Positions 25,801 through 37,800 of a stretch of 64,000 bases of DNA are shown in pieces. Origin of the DNA: Limnomonas spitsbergensis (lineage: Eukaryota; Chlorophyta; Chlorophyceae; Chlamydomonadales); NCBI GenBank assembly GCA_037349105.1, contig JAYJMM010000034.1:1178001-1242000 (forward strand). The letters run 5' to 3'. The position numbers were made by a program, and so were the translations under genes. Each line of letters begins with the position of its first letter. Position 1 is the stretch's first letter. The notes beneath the pieces are model-generated. The model worked only from the letters and a program-made list of their open reading frames with translations. It was not told the DNA's origin and searched no databases.

Positions 25801-28800
25801 CCTCCCCGGCAGGCCACCAGCCTGGTGACGGGCCAGCTGCTGGTGTCGATGCACAGCGCCCCGAAAGAGGACGGCCAGCGCGAGGCCATGGACGCCACCG
25901 GAGTGCAGGTCCACGGTGTGCTGGACTCGCTGTGCACCTACGACGGACCCCTTGGGTACCAAAGCGGTGGCGGAAAAGCTGCAGGCTCCGTCTCGGTGTG
26001 GGCACCCACTGCCCAGCAGGTAGGAGAGAAGATTAATGGGCTGACGGCTGCGGACTGGCTGTGGGCTGGGTGCATATATGGGCATCCACTGCCCAGCAGG
26101 TAGGCGAGAGGACCCATGGATGGATAGGCTGAGGGCGGTAGACTGGCTGCGGGCTTGGTGCATGCGTGTGCGCCTACCGCCCAGCAGGTAAGGGAGAGGG
26201 TCCATGGATAGGCAGGTTGAGTGTGGCGATCTGGCTGCGGAATCCGTCTCTGTGTGGGCGCCTACCCCTTAGCAGGCATCGGAGAAGATCAATGGGTAGG
26301 CAGGCTGAGTGCGGTGGATTGGCTGCGGGATTGGTCTCGGTGTGGGCACCCACTAACCAGCAGGTATGACCGCATGAGGCATGAGCACGAGCAGGCCAAT
26401 GGACAGGCCTGCCGGCCTTGTCGTGTATTGATGCCCCTTTTGGGTTTCAATTATTCCCCGCCACCGTCGCAGTGGCCAGGCAAGGGGTTGGGGATGCAGC
26501 TTAGCACCAAACTCAGTGCTCTAAAGCATTTACCAGGCACTAGGTAGTCGTGACTCCGCTGGCCTAGCAACTTGCAGTGATCAAGGGCGGAGCTAGGCAA
26601 GCTGCTGATCCAGCTGGGTTAAGGGTTAAGGGGTCACGCACAAATGAGGAGCAGGGGGGGGAGGAGGGTATTGAACCCTGACAAGGGTGAAGTGCACCGT
26701 GGTTACCTCACTGAAGGTTTCATGACTGCTTCAATAACTGCACCTTCCCTTGCTTATATGTCATCGCCCCCGCGGCCTCTCCTGCACACTGTCCCCTTCT
26801 CCTCTTGGTTATTCCGCTCTCCAGGTGCAGCTGTTGAGGTGGCCGGGTCTGCAGGGAAGGCAGTCGGCCGTGCTCCCCATGACTGCTCCAATAACTTGTG
26901 GCCTCCCTCCCTCCCCCCCACAGACACTTATCCTCATCATCCTTGCTATTTTCTGCCCTCCAAGTGCAGCTGTTGAGGTGGCCTGGGCTGCAGGGCGGGC
27001 AGCCTGAGGCTGTCCCCATGCCTGCTTCAACAACCTGCGCCCCTCCCCCCATCTTATTCTCATCATCCCTGCTCTTGTATCCGCTCTCCAGGTGCAGCTG
27101 TTGCGGTGTTCGAGGCAGCAGGGCGGGCAGCCGGATGTGCTCCCCATGCCTGCTTCAACCTGCGCCCCTCCCCCACTTGTCCTCATCATCCTTGCATTTT
27201 ATACGCTCTCCAGGTGCAGCTGTTGCGGTGGCCTGGGCCGCGGGGCGGGCAGCCCGAGGTCGTCCCCATGACTGCCGGCAGCAAGGGCGTGTGGAGCGTG
27301 GAAGTGCCGCCCGCTTGGGAAGGCAGCTACTACAAGTACAGGTGAGGGGAGCTATGGCAGGTCAAAATGCGCAGGTGTGCGCGCAGGATGCTGTACTTGC
27401 CTCCAAAAGAATCCAAGGATGTGCGCTGCTCGGTCCTTTGGATGTGTCCCGGGTCTTCAGAGTGTTTGTTTTACATGGCATCGGGCCACCTTGTGCCGGC
27501 AGCTGGGACGCCTCCACTGGGTGGGTGGGGCCCAAGATTGGCTAGTCTGTGGCCTATGCACATATGCAGCAGAGGGATTACTGCACCAGCCCCCCCCCCC
27601 CGTCATAAGGGCCATAATGTCGGCTGTGGGCTGTGGGGTGTAGCTGAACTGTAGCTGCAGAACCCTAAAAACAGGCGCATTGGCCTGTATCTGCGCTTGG
27701 GCATGTGGATTACAACATGCTGTGATGGCATGGTGGCCGTGTCCCTGTTTGAATCGACCACCCGGTTGGGAAGCTTCAGCCGCATGGCCATGGCCCAACC
27801 TCCATGGACCCCTTGGTTATACCTGCGGGCAGCGAGCTCGCCTTTAACGCATGATTACACAGGGTCACTCTGTCCTGCCCAATGGCCATGGCTCAACCTT
27901 CATAGACGCCCCCCATAGGCCTGGGTATACCTGCAGGGACTGAGCTCCCCCCGCCCCCCATCGCAACATTGCGCAGAGTCACTGTGTACTGCCCGTGGAC
28001 GCAGCGTGTAGAGGTCTCGGAGGCCACCGACCCCTACTCCATGAGCCTGGCTGCTGATGGGGACCGAACGCAGGTGGGTGGACAGGCGGCGCCGATGGGG
28101 ACTGAACGCAGGTGGGTGGGTAGGCGGCGCAGATGGGGACTGGACGTAGAAGGACATGCAGCAGGCAGCAGATGGGGACTGGACTCAGGTGGGTGGACAG
28201 GCAGCAGATGGGGACTGGACGTAGAAGGGTATGCTGCTAGGCCTTGCCCTGCCTTTGCACAAAGTGTAGGGTCCATGGCGCCATAATCTTAAAGAGAGAG
28301 AGAAGCGAGGACTGGGCGCCCCGGGGTATATGTACAGCTGGGGGACCCCGGGGCAAAGATTGCAGGATTTAATTATGTGATTTTTGAATACCAAATCATG
28401 TATATAATCGATTACCATGATGTTAGCGCAAATCATAAACAATTCAGCGGTTTTAATCTCCCGAACGGCCAGAATACTTTCGATGAGCAGCCTACGATTG
28501 CCACCTGCTGCTGCCACCCGCTGTTTTTGCCACCTGCTATTGCCACCCACTCTTACAATGGAGGCACGCACCACTGCTCCAAACGCTCGCACCCCCTCCT
28601 TTGCGCCTCTTCATCCCGGCATGTTAAAAAGAAAAATGTTGCTTGTTTTTCTCCTTTTTTTCAATCGTTTTTTCTAATATTTTTATTTTTTATTTTGAAA
28701 CCTCCCTGCACCTTCCTGCAGTTTAATGACATCACGTCTACAAAGCTCTCCCCCGCTGGCTGGGACGCTGATGTGGCGCCGGCCCTGGCACAATGGACAG

Positions 28801-31800
28801 ACATCTCGGTCTATGAGCTACATATCAGGGACTTCAGGTAGGGTGAAGGGTGAAGGGACTGAACATAAATTGAGATTCCTGGGAAGGTAGGGAGAAGTAA
28901 TTGTGTTTTGTGGGGGGAAATGGAATGTGTGGGAATTCTTAGGAGTGTTCAGAATTCATAGATGTTGATGATGATAAATGGGATAAGATGTACAAGCTGT
29001 ACGTCAGGGACCTCAGGTCAGGTGAAGGGTTCAGAGTTTAGGGACTTAAAGATGTACGAGCTGCACGTGTTTCGGGTCGGATGTTTTAGGTCGAGTGCAA
29101 TCGGGGTGGTGTTCGTTGCTACTGCCAAGACAGGAATCGTGTTGGTTGCTTGTGGTGGTTGCTTGTGGTGGTTGCTTGTGGTGGTTGCTTGTGGTGGTTG
29201 CTTGTGGTGGTTGCTTGTGGTGGTTGCTCGTGGTGGTTGCTCGTGGTGGTTGCTTGTAGTGGTTGCTTGTGGTGGTTGCTTGTGGTGGTTGCTTGTGGTG
29301 GTTGCTTGTGGTGGTTGCTTGTGGTGGTTGCTTGTGGTGGTTGCTCGTGGTGGTTGCTTGTGGTGGTTGCTCGTGGTGGTTTCTCATGGTGGTTGCTCGT
29401 GGTGGTTGCTCGTGGTGGTTGCTCGTGGTGGTTGCTCGTGGTGGTTGCTCGTGGTGGTTGCTCGTGGTGGTTGCTTGTGGTGGTTGCTCGTGGTGGTTGC
29501 TCGTGGTGGCTGTTCGTGGTAGTTGCTCCTGGTGGTTGCTCCTGGTGGTTGCTCCTGGTGGTTGCTCCTGGTGGTTGCTCCTGGTGGTTGCTCGTGGTGG
29601 TTGCTCGTGGTGGTTGCTCGCGGTGGTTGCTCGCGGTGGTTGCTCGTGGTGGTTGCTCGTGGTGGTTGTCATGGTGGTTGCTTGTGGTGGTTGCTCGTGG
29701 TGGTTGTCGTGGTGGTTGCTTGTGGTGGTTGCTCGTGGTGGTTGCTCGTGGTGGTTGCTTGTGATGGTTGCTTGTGGTGGTTGCTCGTGGTGGTTGCTCG
29801 TGATGGTTGCTCGTGGTGGTTGCTCGTGGTGGTTGCTTGTGGTGGTTGCTCGTGGTGGTTGCTCGTGGTGGTTGCTCGTGGTGGTTGCTCGTCGTGGCTG
29901 CTCGTGGTGGTTGCACGTGGTGGTTGCACGTGGTGGTTGCGAATGGTGGTTGCACGTGGTGGTTGCACGTGGTGGTTGCACGTGGTGGTTGCGCGTGGTG
30001 GTTGCACGTGGTGGTTGCACGTAGTGGTTGCTCGTTGCGTGGTGGTTGCACGTGTGGTTGCTCGCAGTGGTTGCACGTGGTGGTTGCGCGTGGTGGTTGC
30101 ACGTGGTGGTTGCACGTGGTGGTTGCTCGTGGTGGTTGCACGTGGTGGTTTCTCGTGGTGGTTGCACGCGGTGGTTGCTGGTGGTGGTTGCACGTGGTGG
30201 TCGCGTGGGTGGTTGCACGTGGTGGTTTCTCGTGGTGGTTGCACGCGGTGGTTGCTCGTGGTGGTTGCACGTGGTGGTTGCGTGGGTGGTTGCACGTGGT
30301 GGTTTCTCGTGGTGGTTTCTCGTGGTGGTTGCTCGTGGTGGTTGCACGTGGTGGTTGCGTGGGTGGTTGCACGTGGTGGTTGCACGTGGTGGTTGCGTGG
30401 GTGGTTGCACGTGGTGGTTGCACGTGGTGGTTGCGTGGGTGGTTGCACATGGTGGTTGCACGTGGTGGTTGCACGTGGTGGTTTCTCGTGGTGGTTGCAC
30501 GCGGTGGTTGCTCGTGGTGGTTGCACGTGGTGGTTGCGTGGGTGGTTGCACGTGGTGGTTTCTCGTGGTGGTTTCTCGTGGTGGTTGCACGTGGTGGTTG
30601 CACGTGGTGGTTGCGTGGGTGATTTCTCGTGGTGGTTTCTCGTGGTGGTTGCACGTGGTGGTTGCACGTGGTGGTTGCGTGGGTGGTTGCACATGGTGGT
30701 TGCACGGGGGTTTTGCTGCTGCTGCCTTCAGCTGCATCTCCAATCTATATGGATGGGGGCACAGCAACAGATGCCATGCAAAGACTTCGCAATGAGACCG
30801 CCAGCTTTGAACCTGGCTGCTGCATTTCTATCTTGCGGAGGAAATCCCCCTTCTCTAACGTTAAACCTTGTTAGATTGTTTTCATTCAATAGAACCACAC
30901 GCAGATACAAGCCCGGCTCTGTGTTTACTTGTTTGCAAAAGAGCTCTCCCCTCCTCAAAAGAGCTCTCCCCTCCTCAAACCTCCCTGTCCTGCCGCGCAG
31001 TATTTCCGACCCATCGGTTCCGGAGCCCCTCCGCGGTAAGTACTTGGCGTTCAGTCCCGAGCATGTGGCGGAAGCTGCCGGGAAGGCGCCCATCGCCGGT
31101 ACACCGCCCACCTCCGGGCTGCAGCACCTCGCCAGGCTGCGTGAGGCGGGACTCAACCACCTGCACCTGCTGCCAACGTACGACTACGCGTCGGTTCCGG
31201 AGCGTGAGGAGGACCAGGCTAAGATCATTGTAGGTGCAGGGGGGGCGTGGGGGGAGGGCAGGGGGGCGAGGAAGGCAGGGGGGCAAGGATGGCAGGGGGG
31301 CGAGGAGGGCAGGGGGGCGAGGAGGGCAGGGGGGAGAGGAGGGTAGGGGGGGAGGAGGGTAGGGGGGCGAGGAAGGCAGGGGGGCGAGGAAGGCAGGGGG
31401 GCTAGGAGGGTAGGGGGGCAAGATCAATGTAGGTGCAGGGGGGGCATGGGGGCGGGCAGGGGGGCGAGGAGGGCAGGGGGGAGAGGAAGGCAGGGGGGCA
31501 AGGAGGGCAGGGGGGCGAGGAGGGTAGGGGGGGAGGAAGGCAGGGGGGCTAGGAGGGTAGGGGGGCAAGGAGGGTAGGGGGGCAGGGGGGCGAGGGGGGC
31601 GAGGAAGGCATTGGGGCAAGGAGGGCAGGGGGGCGAGGAAGGCAGGGGGGCTAGGAGGGCAGGGGGGCGAGGAAGGCAGGGGGGCGAGGAAGGCAGGGGG
31701 GCGAGGAAGGCAGGGGGGCGAGGAAGGCAGGGGGGCGAGGAAGGCAGGGGGGCGAGGAGGGTAGGGGGTAAGATCAATGTAGGTGCAGGGGGGGGGCGTG

Positions 31801-34800
31801 GGGGGCGGGCAGGGGGGCGAGGAGGGCAGGGGGGCGAGGAGGGCGGGGGGGTGAGGAGGGCAGGGGGGCGAGGAAGGCAGAGGGGCACAGAAGGCAGGGG
31901 GGCGAGGAAGGTAGAGGGGGGAGGAGGGCAGGGGGGCAAGGAAGGCTGGGGGGCGAGGAAGGCATTGGGGCGAGGAAGCAGGGGGGCAAGGAAGGCAGGG
32001 GGGCGAGGAAGGCAGGGTGGCCAGGAGGGTAGGTGGGCAAGATCAATGCAGGTGCAGGGGGGCGGCGTGGGCGGGCCCTCTGTTGAATACTGGACACTCA
32101 AGGAAGCAGCATGAGTGCATGACCCGCCCAGGAAGCAGCATGACCCGCCAAGGTGTGCTCACCCCATCGTGCAGTACCAGATCACTCATGTCTTGCTCTG
32201 TCCTGCTGCTGGGCCATTGAGTCATTATATTTGGCCCTATGGTCCCCATGCTGCCCCCCCTCCCCCTAAGGTTTTAACCCCTGTGATGACCCCCTGGCAG
32301 GACTTACCCCCCCCCCCTTGTTGTTATGACCCCTGTTATGATCCCCTTTTAGGACCTCCAGCCCCCCCTGTCGAGCCCACCCCCTTTTAGGACCTCCACC
32401 CCCCCCTGTCGAGCCCCCCCCCTTTTAGGACCTCCACCCCCCCCTGTCAAGCCCACCCCCCTTTTAGGACCTCCACCCCCCCCTGTCAAGCCCACCCCCC
32501 TTTTAGGACCTCCACCCCCCCCTGTCGAGCCCACCCCCCATTTCGGACCTCCACCCCCCCCTGTCGAGCCCACCCTCCTTTTAGGACCTCCACCCCACCC
32601 TGTCGAGCCCCCCCCCTTTTAGGACCTCCACCCCCCCTGTCGAGCCCACCCCCCTTTTAGGACCTCCCCCCCCACCTGTCCAGCCCACCCCCTTTTAGGA
32701 CCTCCACCCCCCCCTGTCGAGCCCCCCCCCCTTTTAGGACCTCCACCCCCCTCTGTCGAGCCCACCCCCCATTTAGGACCTCCATCCCCCCCTGTCGGGC
32801 CCACCCCCCTTTTAGGACCTACACCCCCCCCTGTCGAGCCCACCCCCTTTTAGGACCTCCCCCCCCCCCTGTCAAGCCCCCCCCCCCTTTTAGGACCTCC
32901 CCCCCCACCTGTCGAGCCCACCCCCCTTTTAGGACCTCCATCCCCCCCTGTCAAGCCCACCCCCCTTTTAGGACCTCAATCCCCCCCTGTCGAGCCCACC
33001 CCCCATTTAGGACCTCCATCCCCCCTGTTGAGCCCCCCCCCCGTTTTAGGACCTCCACCCCCCCCTGTCGAGCCCCCCCCCCTTTTAGGACCTCCACCCC
33101 CCCCCTGTCGAGCCCACCCCCCTTTTAGGACCTACATCCCCCCTGTCGAGCCCCCCCCCTTTTAGGACCTCAACCCCCCCTTGTCGAGCCCCCCCCCTTT
33201 TAGGACCTACATCCCCTCCTGTCGAGCCCCCCCCCCCTTTTAGGACCTCCACCCCCCCCTTGTCGAGCCCCCCCCCCTTTTAGGACCTCCATCCCCTCCT
33301 GTCGAGCCCACCCCCCTTTTAGGACCTCCACCCCCCCTTGTCGAGCCCACCCCCTTTTAGGACCTCCACCCCCCCCCTGCCGAGCCCACCCCCTTTAAGG
33401 ACCTCCATTCCCCCCTGTCAAGCCTACCCCCTTTTAGGACCTCCATCCCCTCCTGTCGAGCCCACTCCCCCCTGTCGAGCCCACCCCCTTTTAGGACCTC
33501 CACCCCCCCCTGTCGAGCCCACCCCCTTTTAGGACCTCCAGCCCCCCCTGTCGAGCCCACCCCCTTTTAGGACCTCCATTCCCCCCTGTCAAGCCTACCC
33601 CCTTTTAGGACCTCCATCCCCTCCTGTCGAGCCCACCCTCCCTGTCGAGCCCACCCCCCTTTTAGGACCTCCACCCCCCCCTGTCCAGCCCACCCCCTTT
33701 TAGGACCTCCGCCCCCCCTTTCGAGCCCACCCCCCTTTTAGGACCTCCATCCCCCCCTGTTGAGCCCACCCCCTTTTAGGACCTCCATCCCCCCTGTCGA
33801 GCCCACCCCCCTTTTAGGACCTCCACCCCCCCCTGTCGAGCCCACCCCCCTTTTAGGACCTCCACCCCCCCTTGTCGAGCCCCCCCCCCCCTTTTAGGAC
33901 CTCCATCCCCCCCCTGTCGAGCCCACCCCCCTTTTAGGACCTCCATCCCCCCCCTGTCGAGCCCACCCCCCTTTTAGGACCTCCACCCCCCCTGTCGAGC
34001 CCACCCCCCTTTTAGGACCTACATCCCCCCTGTCGAGCCCCCCCTCCCCACTGTGAGGCCCCCCGGTTAGGTTTTCTTCCCTCCCCCCCCCCCTTGTTAT
34101 GCCCCAAACAGGAGGACTTGTCTGACCACGCTGCTGACAGCCAGCATCAGCAGTCGACGGTGATGGCCGTGGCGGACAAGGATGCTTTCAACTGGGGATA
34201 TGACCCGGTGCATTGGGGTGTCCCCGAGGGCAGCTACGCCACACAGCCAGACGGGACCTCTCGGTGAGGGGCTGTGTTGTCTTTAGTGGTTACCGGACCA
34301 CCTTTGATGGGCTGGGTGCGGCCACCCCTGGGCCGATTGACACCAAACCTGGACTGGCCTCCGGCCGGAGGCCCGAGCAGAAGGGCTGGCCAAGCCAGGG
34401 GCTGGTGGCCGTAGGCCACAGTGTAGCTGAAATGTAGCTGAATGTTATGCGGTAACCACTGCAAAAAGAACTGGCGAGGGGGGGAGATCAACGCCAGGGT
34501 GCAGGGTAATTTTCATCTAATTGGCATCCTATTCCCGGAGGAGTTTCGATTGCTTCCTCGGCTGCTTAAGGCCGACCTGCTGACATGGGCTTGCTCTGCC
34601 CAGGTGCCCAGCTTGATGTGTTTTTGTCCTAAACTGACCTCCCAACACGCACTCACACACAACCCTACCTTGTTGTGTAGTGATGCAGTGCCGCTCTTCT
34701 AAACCTAAATCCTTACACCTGCCTTGTTTTACAGCATTGTGGAGTTCAGGCAGATGGTCCAGGCCCTGCATGAGGGTGGGTGGCGCGTCGTGCTGGATGT

Positions 34801-37800
34801 CGTCTACAACCACGTGTTCAGGGCAGGCCCGTTTGACAGGTAAGGCGACCCGATGACCCCTCAACCCTGAAATGAAGGGGCAAAAGGGCCTGTCAGGCCA
34901 CATGCGTTATTCAAGAGCAGTGGGCTCGTCCAGGGGGTGCGCCGCCTGCATGGCATGCTAGTTGGACCCTGGACAGCACGTGTGCTGGGCCTGGGACTTG
35001 GACATATTTGAATTGGTCCTGTCATCTTGTGTTCCTCAACTTGTATCCCCTGCGCCGACTCGTGTCCCCCCTCCTGCTCGTGCTTTGCGCAATGTAGGCT
35101 CAGGTCGTGTTGAATTCGCTAACCAATCTTTTTTGACACGTAGGCATTAGCTTGCCGGGCAAGAACCTTGCCTCCTGACCAAGTGACCGCACCCTGTCTT
35201 TCGGTGCCCCGCCACTCGCTTGTGTTCCCCCTCCTCATCGCTCCTGTGCGCAGGTACAGCGTGATGGACAATATACCTTTTTGACACGTAGGCATTAGCT
35301 TGCCGGGCAAGGACCTCGCCCCCTGACCGAGTGACTGCACCCTGTCTTTCGGTGCCCCGCCACTCGCTTGTGTTCCCCCTCCTCCTCGCTCCTGTGCGCA
35401 GGTACAGCGTGATGGACAATATACCTTTTTGACACGTAGGCATTAGCTTGCCGGGCAAGGACCTTGCCCCCTGACCGAGTGACTGCACCCTGTCTTTCGG
35501 TGCCCCGCCACTCGCTTGTGTTCCCCCTCCTCCTCGCTCCTGTGCGCAGGCACAGCGTGATGGACAATATACCTTTTTGACACGTAGGCATTAGCTTGCC
35601 GGGCAAGGACCTTGCCCCCTGACCGAGTGACCGCACCCTGTCTTGTGGTGCCCCGCCACTTGCTTGTGTTCCCCCTCCTCCTCGCTCCTGTGCGCAGGTA
35701 TAGCGCTTGTCCCTGACCGCACCCTGTCCTTTGTTTGGTGCCCCACCACTTATCATCCTCCTCTTTCCTGTGCGCAGGTACAGCGTGATGGACAAGATTG
35801 TGCCCGGCTACTATCAGCGGCGGATGGAGGACGGGGAGATCTGCCACTCCACTTGCTGCAACAACACGGCCCCAGAGAATGCCATGTGTGAGCGCCTGAT
35901 CGTGGACGACATTGTGCACTGGGCAAAGAATTACAAGGTGAGGGGTCAGCCCTGCACTGCACACTCTACTGCACCTGGACACCTGGACATATTACAAGGT
36001 GAGGGGTCAGCCCTGCACTGCACACTCTACTGCACCTGGACACCTGGACATATTACAAGGTGAGGGGTCAGCCCTGCACTGCACACTCTACTGCACCTGG
36101 ACACCTGGACATATTACAAGGTGAGGGGTCAGCCCTGCACTGCACACTCTACTGCACCTGGACACCTGGACATATTACAAGGTGAGGGGTCAGCCCTGCA
36201 CTGCACACTCTACTGCACCTGGACACCTGGACATATTACAAGGTGAGGGGTCAGCCCTGCACTGCACACTCTACTGCACCTGGACACCTGGACATATTAC
36301 AAGGTGAGGGGTCAGCCCTGCACTGCACACTCTACTGCACCTGGACACCTGGACATATTTTTCGTATTTGCTCTTCGTCTTGTTTTAATAAAGAAAGACG
36401 GCTACGTCCCCTGGGGGGCGTGAGAGTTAAGGAAAGGGCACAGCCTGGGCTGAAGCCACATCCGCTCCGTTACGGCATTGTTTAATATATGTCCGGTGTG
36501 ATGGCTGGGGATGGATTGGCTTTTGATACTAGCTTGAACGCTGAAAGCAGGGATTAAACTATTGGCATGCGCCATTCCCTTGTTGCGGCCTGTTCTCCTC
36601 AACCAGAGCGCTGTATTGGCACTGGTGTCCATGTCCCATCATGACTCATCCGCCTGATCCATGTCATCCTATACACCCTATTTTGTCACCCATGCTCCAC
36701 AACAGGCTTGTTGAGTCGTCGTCTTATAATCACTAGGCTATTTAGCATGCGTCGCTCCTTCTCCCCTTGTTCATCTCCTTACTCACGCCCTATATTCAGA
36801 TTGATTGCTTCTGCTTCGACATCAGTGTCTTATGATCACTATTCTATGTAGCCTGCGTCGCTCCTTCTCCCCTTATCTCCGCACTCACGCCCTATATTCA
36901 GATTGATGGCTTCCGCTTCGACATTATGGGCCACATCCTGGTCAGCACGTTGCTCAAGATGCGTTCGAGGCTAGACCAGCTGACAGTCGAAAATGATGGT
37001 GTGGACGGCAGGTGGGAAGAGACAGGGTGTGGTAGTCCAGATGCTGATGTCAAGGCCCAGGGGAGTGGTCGTGGGATTCTGATGTCAGGATGCCCATGTG
37101 CTTGCCTAACTTCTATTTTTGAGGGGAGGAGGGCATTTCAGGGTTCCTGGTGAGCTGCATGGCAAATGCATGGCTGTTGGTTATTTTCCTCTGGTCCGAA
37201 CACCTCACAACTAAGCTGCGATTATCGGCCATGCATTTGTTGCTTGCATTGTCGTTTTACAGCAGTCTTCTTATGACCAGATTTCAATCTGTGTTTTTCT
37301 GCAGGTCCATCTACATTTACGGCGAGGCCTGGGACTTTGGAGAGATGGTGGACAACGCTCGCGGCGTCAACTGCAGCCAGCTGAACCTTGCAGGTGACGG
37401 AGAGGCGGGGACGCTGCTGCGTAGCCTGCCCTGCCCATGAGCTCCTATAATTGCCAGATGCAAGGCTGCTGAATCAAGATTGCTGACTTGCCGGGCAAGC
37501 CATCCGGCCGCATCCCCACTTTCCCCAGTCCTACACCAGCTGCTGTAGAGCATGTAGGTAGGCACATGCTTGGATTGTGATCCTGACAGTTAAGCTTACT
37601 TATCCATGTGGGGTCTATTGATAAGCAAATATCAGCATATGTACCTGTGCCACGCTCACTCCGTTTCTTTGCACCGTTCCTGTCCCTTCCCCAGTATGAC
37701 ACTAGCTGATGTACGGTATAGCATGCAGATTGTAGATAGGCACATGCATGGATTGTGATCCTGACAGCCAATGTCATTGTGCCTCACGCCGTTTCTTTGC

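Noticed and set aside
29046..30767. Several 250-600-residue open frames on both strands ([12 protein letters not shown] and [12 protein letters not shown] types)
   Set aside because: Entirely inside a 12-bp minisatellite in pullulanase intron 10; openness follows from a stop-free 4-codon unit.
30975..32101. Proline-rich minus-strand frames
   Set aside because: Antisense of the G-rich intronic array; no independent gene signals.
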